DNA of 64,000 nt from Onchidella celtica (lineage: Eukaryota > Mollusca > Gastropoda > Systellommatophora > Onchidiidae). Location: positions 50,866,619-50,930,618 of the forward strand of contig OZ007579.1 in assembly GCA_963931925.1 (NCBI GenBank), read 5' to 3'. Each line of letters begins with the position of its first letter. The stretch's first letter is position 1. The position numbers were made by a program, and so were the translations under genes. Of the stretch, positions 45,946 to 57,109 are shown in pieces. The notes under the pieces are model-generated. The model had not been told where the DNA came from, did not search any database, and was given only the letters and a program-made list of their open reading frames with translations.

Positions 45946-46439
45946 GTATGTGAATGTTGTATTTTTGCAAGTTTGATATTGTATAAATTAATGAGCCATT
46001 CAGGTGCATCGTTTTCCTTCACAAGTTTGCCATTGTACATGATTAAAGAGCCATCACTGTTAAAATACTTTTCATTACTCCTTCTGTTTTGACTGTTCAA
46101 CAAAAACTCTGCCATCCTTTACTTCTCTGCTTTGATAGTTTCAGTGCAGTGCCTCCTCATTTATCTACCATCATTCTTTACCTCCTGCCACATGTCGATC
46201 ATGTGCTCCTCATTATTATCTCATTTGAAGTAATGTGACTTTGATTTATTAAATCTACCATTTGTATGAGCGAGGGCACTTTCATTCATGATCCATTACA
46301 TTCTATTTCTAGTCTTCCAGTTCATAATTTACCATCTGTGCTTTTTTTAATTCAACAGCAATTTTGAATCTTGTGTGAGAAATTCTGTTATTATATATCC
46401 TGCTTGTACATGACTATTTGATATTTCTTCATGCATCAG
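45946..46439 (+). other. Intron 2 of GTF3C2-like gene
   Basis: 494 bp between the donor GTATGT and the acceptor at CATCAG. No repeat is recognised. Confidence 0.65.
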
Positions 46440-46580
46440 TGGGAGAAAAACAACCCTCAGGGACAGAATTTGCCAGCTGCTGTTATTAAAAAACTTGGCT
46501 ACATCGACTGCCCCCGTTGCCAGAAGCGTTTCAAGTTTCCACAATATTACAAACACCATGAAATTTGGTGTGGAAAGGAG
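46440..46580 (+). CDS. GTF3C2-like exon 3, C2HC zinc finger
   Basis: 141 bp, 47 codons, phase 0 in and out, acceptor CATCAG and donor GTGAGC. It contains CPRC, then KFPQYYKHHEIWC: a C2HC-type finger with cysteine in place of the last histidine. It begins with a WEKNNPQG segment. Confidence 0.75.
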
Positions 46581-47032
46581 GTGAGCCCGAGTGCAGTAGC
46601 AGGAGACTTTCTGTACATTTGCTTGAGAATTTCTTCTTTTCATATTAATCATCAAAGATTACTGATATCTCACTTGTTACTGTTTAGAATTGACACTTGT
46701 ACGATTTAGCAGTGTACTGTTCCCAAATATAGTATTTGCAAACACTTTATTACTATAATGGCATTCTTCTCTGCAGTCTTGGTTGTCATTAATTGGTTAG
46801 ATTATCATTTTATTGGATATTTTTGCTTGTGTTTGTTTGTTTTTGTAGCTCAGTGTAAGGCACTCCATTTCATTTTTAAACTGTGAATGTACTGTGGACT
46901 CGCTGAGTCTATCCCTGTTAGTTTTTCACCACCGACTTTTTGGGGGGGGGGGGGGGGGGGGTTGATCCTTTCCTTTATTTCCTCGATGCAACTTTTTTTT
47001 TAATCTCTATTTATTTTTGTGCATTTGTCCAG
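46581..47032 (+). other. Intron 3 of GTF3C2-like gene
   Basis: Contains a poly(G) run of about 20 at 46942-46961. No element is recognised. Confidence 0.65.
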
Positions 47033-47256
47033 GATGAAATGGCCACCTGTGAGATTTGCAAGAAAACAATGAGGGCCATGTGGTTACAACAACATTTGAG
47101 GGCTCACAAAACTGAAGAGAAACAGCAGCAGCTTTTGGAAGAGGAGGAAAAGAAAAAGGCTAACAATGAAGGTGATAATGCGGAGCAGCAAGATGAAACC
47201 AGTAATGACAACAAAGCTGTGACAGGAAGAAGAGGCCAGAGACAAGCTGCAAAAAG
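47033..47256 (+). CDS. GTF3C2-like exon 4, C2H2 zinc finger and coiled coil
   Basis: 224 bp, phase 0 in and phase 2 out. The acceptor is TTTGTCCAG and the donor GTGCGT. It encodes CEIC, eleven residues, then HLRAH: a third zinc finger. A Glu/Gln/Lys-rich stretch (EEKQQQLLEEEEKKK) follows, likely a short coiled coil, then a basic end (RRGQRQAAK). Confidence 0.78.
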
Positions 47257-48037
47257 GTGCGTTCCTAAACTTTGAAAATAAATATTTTTATAGCAATGTC
47301 CTGGCTTTGTGCACTCAGCCTCTGATAGTCTGAAACATCAAGGAATATTGAGCAAGGTCACAATCAAATTTGGTTCGAATCCAACTGAAGAAACTACAGG
47401 AGAACAGCCAGATTCAGCCAGATTCAGGACATGGCTGTAGCCCAGCCCACAGAAAATGTATGGAAAGCTAGGGCCAAAACATATCTCTGACGTGAGGGTT
47501 AAATCTTTGTCATATCAATGGGCTGAATGGGTCAGCTCAGATGGCATCTGGATGGGAAAAGTAAAGTAATGTAAAGACAGGGGCTTCTTTTCCCTTGAAT
47601 ATCTCCCGCATTTGAAATCTTTCAGTAGTTCCAATTCTTTGTTTTTTGCAAGCCTCCTGTTGAGTGATGTTATCGTCTCTATCACTTAAATGGTTTTAAA
47701 TGTTTATGGATGCTGCATGGATGACATTAAGTATTTGTGTGTACAATACATGTCTGATTTTCATTGCAGGGTAATTTTATCAGCCAAAATTTCTAATGTC
47801 TGGCTTCGTACATTCCTATGGAGCCAAAAGATAGAGTTTAACAGTGAAAATTATCCACTGTTGGATGTTTATTCATATGTGGATTTCTGGTTGCTCGTGG
47901 CATCCTATTTTAAAATGTACATAATACCCATTTTTAGGGCTTTAATTTTTTTTTTCTTCTGTGCTTTGTTTTAAGGTTGTGTCAGATGGAAGTAAGAAAA
48001 TTTTTAAGCCATCTTTCATATTATTGGATTTTTTCAG
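47257..48037 (+). other. Intron 4 of GTF3C2-like gene
   Basis: 781 bp. No element is firmly recognised. A GGTTCGAATCC motif at about 47372-47382 resembles a box B but lacks a convincing box A partner. Confidence 0.6.
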
Positions 48038-48303
48038 CGCAATCAAACTGTTGAGTGGTCTTCAGGATAGCAAAGACAATGCAGGAGACAAGGATTCATC
48101 TGGGGATGAGTTTAAAGACTCTAGTGGTTCAGAAAGTAGTGAGGATGATGATAGTGATGAAGGGGAGGATGAGCAAGAGGATATCAGTGAGGCAAGTGGC
48201 ACTGAGACAGATGACGTAAGCTCAACACCAGTGACGAAAAAGAAACAGAGCAAACAAACAAAAAAAGCTCCTCGTGAAGACAAACTGTCTTTGGTGTCTG
48301 AAG
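48038..48303 (+). CDS. GTF3C2-like exon 5, acidic region
   Basis: 266 bp. The acceptor TTTTTTCAG supplies the third base of the codon begun in exon 4 (phase 2 matches). It leaves in phase 1 at the donor GTATAT. The product is strongly acidic and serine-rich (an SESSEDDDSDEGEDEQED segment), ending in a Lys-rich patch. Acidic linkers before the WD domain are common in TFIIIC subunits. Confidence 0.72.
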
Positions 48304-48572
48304 GTATATTTTTATATAGGTCCTTGATTCTTAGACCTAATGTAGTTATTGTCTTTATTGTAGATGTAGATTAATGATCTCAGTGTGTCATATCTCAAGA
48401 TTTTCTTTTCTCTGTTCATCTTTCATTATTTTGCAGCATTGGTTTTTTATTCTTTCATCATTGAATTCTTTGTGTCTTTTTTTCCCAGCCTTTTCTTTAA
48501 TAACATATATATTTTTATTTTATTTAAGAACCCTGCAAATTGTGCCACTTGAGAACATTGATGTAATGGAAA

Positions 48573-48643
48573 TTGAGGGGGTTAGAAGCAGAAGGGATCT
48601 AAGTGTCATTGGCTTAGATCACTACTAATTCTAACCCCCTCAA
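48573..48643. repeat. Palindromic start of the minisatellite
   Basis: TTGAGGGGGTTAGAA (48573-48587) and its exact reverse complement (48629-48643) enclose a second pair, GATCTAAG (48596-48603) and CTTAGATC (48613-48620). The following degenerate unit (48644-48738) shows the same pattern in weaker form. It looks like the ancestral, still palindromic form of the repeat unit. Confidence 0.8.
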
Positions 48644-48738
48644 CTGAGACAGTAAATAAGAGGGGGTTAGAGGGGAGCTAAGTGCGATAGGTTTAGACCC
48701 ATTCTAATTCTGATCCCCCCCCCCCCTTCCCCCCCCCA

Positions 48739-51700
48739 CCCACTGAGACAATAAATAAGAGGAGGTTTGAATTGGAGAGTATCCAAGTGCCAGTCTAACC
48801 CTCTCAGTTATGACTCTCCCCCCCCCCCCCCCCCCCCCACTGAGACAATAAATAAGAGGAGGTTTGACTTAGAGAGTATCCAAGTGCCAGTCTAACCCTC
48901 TCAGTTATGACTACCCCCCCCCCCCCCGCCCACTGAGACAATAAATAATAGGAGGTTTGAATTAGAGAGTATCCAAGTGCCAGTCTAACCCTCTCAGTTA
49001 TGACTTCCCCCCCCCCCCCCCCCCGCCCACTGAGACAATAAATAAGAGGAGGTTTGAATTAGAGAGTATCCAAGTGCCAGTCTAACCCTCTCAGTTATGA
49101 CTCTCCCCCCCCCCCCCCCCCCCGCCCACTGAGACAATAAATAAGAGGAGGTTTGAATTAGAGAGTATCCAAGTGCCAGTCTAACCCTCTCAGTTATGAC
49201 TACCCCCCCCCCCCCACTGAGACAATAAATAAGAGGAGGTTTGAATTAGAGAGTATCCAAGTGCCAGTCTAACCCTCTCAGTTATGACTACCCCCCCCCC
49301 CCCCACTGAGACAATAAATAAGAGGAGGTTTGAATTAGAGAGTATCCAAGTGCCAGTCTAACCCTCTCAGTTATGACTACCCCCCCCCCCCCCACTGAGA
49401 CAATAAATAAGAGGAGGTTTGAATTAGAGAGTATCCAAGTGCCAGTCTAACCCTCTCAGTTATGACTACCCCCCCCCCCCCGCCCACTGAGACAATAAAT
49501 AAGAGGAGGTTTGAATTAGAGAGTATCCAAGTGCCAGTCTAACCCTCTCAGTTATGACTACCCCCCCCCCCCCACTGAGACAGTAAATAAGAGGAGGTTT
49601 GAATTAGAGAGTATCCAAGTGCCAGTCTAACCCTCTCAGTTATGACTACCCCCCCCGCCCCCCCCCCCCCCGCCCACTGAGACAATAAATAAGAGGAGGT
49701 TTGAATTAGAGAGTATCCAAGTGCCAGTCTAACCCTCTCAGTTATGACTCTCCCCCCCCCCCCCCCCACTGAGACAATAAATAAGAGGAGGTTTGAATTA
49801 GAGAGTATCCAAGAGCCAGTCTAACCCTCTCAGTTATGACTACCCCCCCGCCCCCTCCCCCGCCCACTGAGACAATAAATAATAGGAGGTTTGAATTAGA
49901 GAGTATCCAAGTGCCAGTCTAACCCTCTCAGTTATGACTTCCCCCCCCCCCCCCCCGCCCACTGAGACAATATATAAGAGGAGGTTTGAATTAGAGAGTA
50001 TCCAAGTGCCAGTCTAACCCTCTCAGTTATGACTCTCCCCCCCCCCCCCCCCCGCCCACTGAGACAATAAATAAGAGGAGGTTTGAATTAGAGAGTATCC
50101 AAGTGCCAGTCTAACCCTCTCAGTTATGACTCTCCCCCCCCCCCCCGCCCACTGAGACAATAAATAAGAGGAGGTTTGAATTAGAGAGTATCCAAGTGCC
50201 AGTCTAACCCTCTCAGTTATGACTACCCCCCCCCCCCCCGCCCACTGAGACAATAAATAAGAGGAGGTTTGAATTAGAGAGTATCCAAGTGCCAGTCTAA
50301 CCCTCTCAGTTATGACTACCCCCCCCCCCCCGCCCACTGAGACAATAAATAAGAGGAGGTTTGAATTAGAGAGTATCCAAGTGCCAGTCTAACCCTCTCA
50401 GTTATGACTACCCCCCCCCCCCGCCCACTGAGACAATAAATAAGAGGAGGTTTGAATTAGAGAGTATCCAAGTGCCAGTCTAACCCTCTCAGTTATGACT
50501 ACCCCCCCCCCCCCCGCCCACTGAGACAATAAATAAGAGGAGGTTTGAATTAGAGAGTATCCAAGTGCCAGTCTAACCCTCTCAGTTATGACTACCCCCC
50601 CCCACCCCCCCCCCCCCACTGAGACAATAAATAAGAGGAGGTTTGAATTAGAGAGTATCCAAGTGCCAGTCTAACCCTCTCAGTTATGACTACCCCCCCC
50701 CCCCCCCGCCCACTGAGACAATAAATAAGAGGAGGTTTGAATTAGAGAGTATCCAAGTGCCAGTCTAACCCTCTCAGTTATGACTTCCCCCCCCCCCCCG
50801 CCCACTGAGACAATAAATAAGAGGAGGTTTGAATTAGAGAGTATCCAAGTGCCAGTCTAACCCTCTCAGTTATGACTACCCCCCCCCCCCCCCCCACTGA
50901 GACAATAAATAAGAGGAGGTTTGAATTAGAGAGTATCAAAGTGCCAGTCTAACCCTCTCAGTTATGACTCCCCCCCCCCCCCCCCACTGAGACAATAAAT
51001 AAGAGGAGGTTTGAATTAGAGAGTATCCAAGTGCCAGTCTAACCCTCTCAGTTATGACTACCCCCCCCCCCCCCCCGCCCACTGAGACAATAAATAAGAG
51101 GAGGTTTGAATTAGAGAGTATCCAAGTGCCAGTCTAACCCTCTCAGTTATGACTTCCCCCCCCCCCCCCCCACTGAGACAATAAATAAGAGGAGGTTTGA
51201 ATTAGAGAGTATCCAAGTACCAGTCTAACCCTCTCAGTTATGACTACCCGCCCCCCCCCCCCCACTGAGACAATAAATAAGAGGAGGTTTGAATTAGAGA
51301 GTATCCAAGTGCCAGTCTAACCCTCTCAGTTATGACTCTCCCCCCCCCCCCCCCACTGAGACAATAAATAAGAGGAGGTTTGAATTAGAGAGTATCCAAG
51401 TGCCAGTCTAACCCTCTCAGTTATGACTACCCCCCCCCCCCCCACTGAGACAATAAATAAGAGGAGGTTTGAATTAGAGAGTATCCAAGTGCCAGTCTAA
51501 CCCTCTCAGTTATGACTACCCCCCCCCCCCCCCGCCCACTGAGACAATAAATAAGAGGAGGTTTGAATTAGAGAGTATCCAAGTGCCAGTCTAACCCTCT
51601 CAGTTATGACTACCCCCCCCCCCCCCACTGAGACAATAAATAAGAGGAGGTTTGAATTAGAGAGTATCCAAGTGCCAGTCTAACCCTCTCAGTTATGACT

Positions 51701-53990
51701 ACCCCCCCCCCCCCACTGAGACAATAAATAAGAGGAGGTTTGAATTAGAGAGTATCCAAGTGCCAGTCTAACCCTCTCAGTTATGACTACCCCCCCCCCC
51801 CCCCGCCCACTGAGACAATAAATAAGAGGAAGTTTGAATTAGAGAGTATTCAAGTGCCAGTCTAACCCTCTCAGTTATGACTACCCCCCCCACCCCCAAC
51901 CACTGAGACAATAAATAAGAGGAGGTTTGAATTAGAGAGTATCCAAGTGCCAGTCTAACCCTCTCAGTTATGACTACCCCCCCCCCCCCCACTGAGACAA
52001 TAAATAAGAGGAGGTTTGAATTAGAGAGTATCCAAGTGCCAGTCTAACCCTCTCAGTTATGACTCTCCCCCCCCCCCCCCCCCCACTGAGACAATAAATA
52101 AGAGGAGGTTTGAATTAGAGAGTATCCAAGTGCCAGTCTAACCCTCTCAGTTATGACTACCCCCCCCCCCCACTGAGACAATAAATAAGAGGAGGTTTGA
52201 ATTAGAGAGTATCCAAGTGCCAGTCTAACCCTCTCAGTTATGACTCCCCCCCCCCCCCCACTGAGACAATAAATAAGAGGAGGTTTGAATTAGAGAGTAT
52301 CCAAGTGCCAGTCTAACCCTCTCAGTTATGACTACCCCCCCCCCCCCCACTGAGACAATAAATAAGAGGAGGTTTGAATTAGAGAGTATCCAAGTGCCAG
52401 TCTAACCATCTCAGTTATGACTCTCCCCCCCCCCCCCCCCACTGAGACAATAAATAAGAGGAGGTTTGAATTAGAGAGTATCCAAGTGCCAGTCTAACCC
52501 TCTCAGTTATGACTACCCCCCCCCCCCCCCGCCCACTGAGACAATAAATAAGAGGAGGTTTGAATTAGAGAGTATCCAAGTGCCAGTCTAACCCTCTCAG
52601 TTATGACTCTCTCCCCCCCCCCCCCCCACTGAGACAATAAATAAGAGGAGGTTTGAATTAGAGAGTATCCAAGTGCCAGTCTAACCCTCTCAGTTATGAC
52701 TACCCCCCCCCCCCCCACTGAGACAATAAATAAGAGGAGGTTTGAATTAGAGAGTATCCAAGTGCCAGTCTAACCCTCTCAGTTATGACTCTCCCCCCCC
52801 CCCCCCCCACTGAGACAATAAATAAGAGGAGGTTTGAATTAGAGAGTATCCAAGTGCCAGTCTAACCCTCTCAGTTATGACTCTCCCCCCCCCCCCCCCA
52901 CTTAGACAATAAATAAGAGGAGGTTTGAATTAGAGAGTATCCAAGTGCCAGTCTAACCCTCTCAGTTATGACTACCCCCCCCCCCCCGCCCACTGAGACA
53001 ATAAATAAGAGGAGGTTTGAATTAGAGAGTATCCAAGTGCCAGTCTAACCCTCTCAGTTATGACTACCCCCCCCCCCCCGCCCACTGAGACAATAAATAA
53101 GAGGAGGTTTGAATTAGAGAGTATCCAAGTGCCAGTCTATCCCTCTCAGTTATGACTCCCCCCCCCCCACCCCCCCCCCCCCCACTGAGACAATAAATAA
53201 GAGGAGGTTTGAATTAGAGAGTATCCAAGTGCCAGTCTAACCCTCTCAGTTATGACTACCCCCCCCCCCCCCCGCCCACTGAGACAATAAATAAGAGGAC
53301 GTTTGAATTAGAGAGTATCCAAGTGCCAGTCTAACCCTTTCAGTTATGACTTCCCCCCCCCCCCCCCCCCGCCCACTGAGACAATAAATAAGAGGAGGTT
53401 TGAATTAGATAGTATCCAAGTGCCAGTCTAACCCTCTCAGTTATGACTCCCCCCCCCCCCCCCCCCCCCACTGAGACAATAAATAAGAGGAGGTTTGAAT
53501 TAGAGAGTATCCAAGTGCCAGTCTAACCCTCTCAGTTATCTCTCCCCCCCCCCCTCCCCCACTGAGACAATAAATAAGAGGAGGTTTGAATTAGAGAGTA
53601 TCCAAGTGCCAGTCTAACCCTCTCAGTTATGACTACCCCCCCCCCGCCCACTGAGACAATAAATAAGAGGAGGTTTGAATTAGAGAGTATCCAAGTGCCA
53701 GTCTAACCCTCTCAGTTATGACTCTCCCCCCCCCCCCCCACTGAGACAATAAATAAGAGGAGGTTTGAATTAGAGAGTATCCAAGTGCCAGTCTAACCCT
53801 CTCAGTTATGACTACCCCCCCCCCCCCACTGAGACAATAAATAAGAGGAGGTTTGAATTAGAGAGTATCCAAGTGCCAGTCTAACCCTCTCAGTTATGAC
53901 TACACCCCCCCCCCCCCCGCCCACTGAGACAATAAATAAGAGGAGGTTTGAATTAGAGAGTATCCAAGTGCCAGTCTAACCCTCTCAGTT

Positions 53991-54021
<31 letters not shown>

Positions 54022-54934
54022 ACTGAGACAATAAATAAGAGGAGGTTTGAATTAGAGAGTATCCAAGTGCCAGTCTAACCCTCTCAGTTATGACTACCCC
54101 CCCCCCCCACTGAGACAATAAATAAGAGGAGGTTTGAATTAGAGAGTATCCAAGTGCCAGTCTAACCCTCTCAGTTATGACTACCCCCCCCCACCCCCCC
54201 CCCCCCCCACTGAGACAATAAATAAGTGGAGGTTTGAATTAGAGAGTATCCAAGTGTCAGTCTAACCCTCTCAGCTATGACTACCCCCCCCCCCCCACTG
54301 AGACAATAAATAAGAGGAGGTTTGAATTAGAGAGTATCCAAGTGCCAGTCTAACCCTCTCAGTTATGACTACCCCCCCCCCCCCCACTGAGACAATAAAT
54401 AAGAGGAGGTTTGAATTAGAGAGTATCCAAGTGCCAGTCTAACCCTCTCAGTTATGACTCTCCCCCCCCCCCCCCCCACCCCCGCCCACTGAGACAATAA
54501 ATAAGAGGAGGTTTGAATTAGAGAGTATCCAAGTGCCAGTCTAACCCTCTCAGTTATGACTACCCCCCCCCCCCCGCCCACTGAGACAATAAATAAGAGG
54601 AGGTTTGAATTAGAGAGTATCCAAGTGCCAGTCTAACCCTCTCAGTTATGACTCTCCCCCCCCCCCCCCCCCACTGAGACAATAAATAAGAGGAGGTTTG
54701 AATTAGAGAGTATCCAAGTGCCAGCCTAACCCTCTCAGTTATGACTACCCCCCCCCCCCCGCCCACTGAGACAATAAATAAGAGGAGGTTTGAATTAGAG
54801 AGTATACAAGTGCCAGTCTAACCCTCTCAGTTATGACTTCCCCCCCCCCCCCCCCCGCCCACTGAGACAATAAATAAGAGGAGGTTTGAATTAGAGAGTA
54901 TCCAAGTGCCAGTCTAACCCTCTCAGTTATGACT
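48739..54934. repeat. Minisatellite of about 67 units with long poly(C) tracts
   Basis: Each unit has a conserved core of about 74 bp (starting ACTGAGACAATAAATAAGAG, ending CTCTCAGTTATGACT) followed by TA, TC or T and then 12 to 30 C, often closed by GCCC. I count about 67 units with an average spacing of about 93 bp. Cores differ at only a few positions, while C-tract lengths vary strongly. On the minus strand the units create short open frames of Gly runs plus VITERVRLALGYSLIQTSS, which are not genes. Confidence 0.96.
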
Positions 54935-55290
54935 TTAGCTTTTACTGTTTCACCATCCTGGCCATGCTTGATGTCTGTCACTGCTTGTTTTGTCCCACAA
55001 TTGTGGCCTTTTTGGCATATTGCCAAACGCACTACATTGCTCATGAGATTATTATTGCCAAAAGTTCAACACCTTCTCTTTTCTTTATTACCAAGCAAGT
55101 GAGGGTCAAAATCTTGAAATAGTTTTTGATTAATTATGTTGTTTGAAACTGTTTATTTTTTTTATTTTTTTTTATAAATTTAGTAACCCTGTATATTACC
55201 AGCTCAATTTGTTATTCATTTTCCTTGTGAAAAGCAGCTCTTGACATCCAAACGATATTGATTTAGATTTCATTTGAAATGTCACATCAG

Positions 55291-55450
55291 CTCCTGTGTG
55301 TGACTGGGAACTTGCCTGTGACATGGGAGCTACCTCGACTGATGCTGAACGACTGCAGCAGTTGCATGACTTTTACTCCAGCCAAGCAGAAGGAAGATTA
55401 TTTCCTGACTTAGCCCCAAGGCTGAAAAATTGGAGGCCAGTAGATGAAAG
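55291..55450 (+). CDS. GTF3C2-like exon 6
   Basis: 160 bp, phase 1 in, phase 2 out, donor GTTAGT. It encodes a segment with CDWELACDMG, then QLHDFYSSQ and a conserved-looking LAPRLKNWRPVDER end. I recognise no domain. Its position before the WD exons and its consistent phases support inclusion. The frame has no ATG of its own at the start, as expected for an internal exon. Confidence 0.7.
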
Positions 55451-56385
55451 GTTAGTCTTTTGTCAAAGAGTTTTTATGTTTTCTCTGCAGGTTCACATCC
55501 AGAAAGCTTGCCCTTTCACTCCTTATTTCTAGTTTACCTTTTATTCCTCCTGTCTGTTGAAGAGTCATTCATGATTTAGCCTGCCTTGACTTACTTTACA
55601 ACACTATAACTTATAGTACTGTTATACTGCTGTTGGAATTGTGGTGAGAGTGAATGTATAGATTTAGTCCCATGATCATGCTCACAGAACAGAGTGCGGG
55701 GTAAATACCATCGCGGCCATGGGACACCGCATGTCGGGGAGAAAGGATTTAAAAAATGAAGTTTATTTTCTGCGTGTCACTTATGTGCACAACTGCTTGG
55801 AGTGGTGCCAATACCCAAGTGGCACTTCCAGTCTTTTATCCATATATCCTGAAAGATAAACCGTTGTCTTTTTCACCAATTTATTGTTCCTTTCCAGCCA
55901 AAATCTCTCACATGTATATACTGGTTTTGATAATATGCATGCGGTTATATGAATTTTGAAGATAAAGTTAGCCATATAGTCAAGTATCAGTATCTGTAGG
56001 TTGTCAGGGACGGATAGCTTGTTTGTGCAAAGGCAAACATTTCTTGTCAAATTCACGTGTGTATGTTGTCACGCATAAACCACCCAAACCAAGAAAGGTC
56101 AACTTTATAAGAAGTTATCAGAAAAAACTAAGATATGTGATTTGAGCATCGTGGGTTTTTTTTTTTTTTTCTCAGTCACATTCTGTGATAAGATATTTCA
56201 ACACACGATATAAAATGTGATCCTCCTCTATCTCCATCAGAAAATGTAGAATTTGTGAATCTTCTGTTGGAATTCAGCTGTTTGATCTTAAGATAGTCAC
56301 CAAAGTCAGTGTGAGAATTGAAGCAATGTACAGCGGTTGTGTTATTGAGATTGATCGTTTGAGCTGTTTGTTGTGTCCATTACAG
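55451..56385 (+). other. Intron 6 of GTF3C2-like gene
   Basis: 935 bp, AT-rich, with a T run near 56156-56171. Nothing is recognised. Confidence 0.6.
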
Positions 56386-56507
56386 TGAACGAGAAAAATA
56401 TGTCCCTGGCGGAAGTCTATCATTTACCTGCGGATGTGACCGGGCAGCCAGCACACCTTGCAAAATAGGGGCATCGCTCAAGTGGGGTCAGACGGCTACT
56501 TGTAATG
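56386..56507 (+). CDS. GTF3C2-like exon 7
   Basis: 122 bp between the acceptor CCATTACAG and the donor GTAGGA. Phase 2 in (the T completes a Ser codon) and phase 1 out. The product includes EREKYVPGGSLSFTC and a Cys-rich stretch (CGCDRAASTPC). It is too short for the ORF cut-off and was found by phase continuity between its neighbours. Confidence 0.7.
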
Positions 56508-56886
56508 GTAGGAAATTTGAAATTGTTGTTGGTCATTAGGAGAACAATTTATAGAGAAACTTCCAGTTTTCACATACCAAATTAATACTGTCTTTGAGGG
56601 TGGCTACATTCTTGCAAATAATTTGTTTTATCAATCTCTAAAGTGGCAGTAAACGACAAAATTGTTTTAAGCCACCTACAGTTTGGTTTTAACTGACTTT
56701 TTTTTAACTTTGCAATTTTATTCATTGGCAATTTACATTTTTTGAAATCCTTTATTTTTTGACTTGCAATGTTTTTAATTTGCATTTTACATTCTTGTAA
56801 CTTCTCTATGCGACACATAAAACTAACTTTCAGCTTTGTTTCCAAAAATTTTTATGTGGTCTATTATTGTCTCCATGTCATTTCAG
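56508..56886 (+). other. Intron 7 of GTF3C2-like gene
   Basis: 379 bp, AT-rich, acceptor CATTTCAG. Nothing is recognised. Confidence 0.65.
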
Positions 56887-57079
56887 GCAGGTCTTACTTA
56901 CACGCGGGAGGTCCTATATGGGCAGTCGAGTGGTGCCCATTGCCCCAGGGAGCTGGTCATGACCAGATTGTCGCTGTGGTAGCTGATTTAACTACAGAAG
57001 AACATCCAGATACACACATAACCATGGCAGGTCCAGGCCTCATTCAGATTTGGTCTATGGGGCATTTAAAGAATACTGA
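56887..57079 (+). CDS. GTF3C2-like exon 8, WD-repeat region
   Basis: 193 bp, phase 1 in, phase 2 out, donor GTGAGT. The product contains GGPIWAVEWCPLPQGAG and GPGLIQIWSMGHL. These correspond closely to the first WD repeat of vertebrate GTF3C2, which has GGPLWALDWCPVPEGAG and a GPGLLQLWGLG counterpart as I recall it. This is the main evidence for the gene's identity. The WD domain of TFIIIC110 packs with the TFIIIC90 subunit and helps hold the complex on the B box. Confidence 0.85.
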
Positions 57080-57109
57080 GTGAGTTGGGACAATTGAGAC
57101 AACTTTTAC

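Larger units (their letters stand above)
48304..55290 (+). other. Intron 5 of GTF3C2-like gene, holding the poly(C) minisatellite
   Basis: About 7 kb, nearly all of it the minisatellite listed separately. It runs from GTATAT to the acceptor CACATCAG at 55283-55290. The phase-1 join is consistent on both sides. Confidence 0.7.

Noticed and set aside
45771-45953. The 60-codon open frame over exon 2 as coding
   Set aside because: Its phase does not continue exon 1. The alternative frame, which stays open between the splice sites, gives the zinc finger.
47370-47385. Box B-like motif as a third SINE
   Set aside because: No box A at the proper distance, no shared SINE body and no flanking duplication.
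48739-54934. CRISPR-like regular array
   Set aside because: The interspersed segments are poly(C) tracts and not unique spacers, the unit is about 93 bp, and the context is a eukaryotic intron.
49548-55044. Repeated minus-strand frames with Gly runs and VITERVRLALGYSLIQTSS
   Set aside because: These are the poly(C) minisatellite read in reverse. Frame continuity depends on the variable C-tract length.
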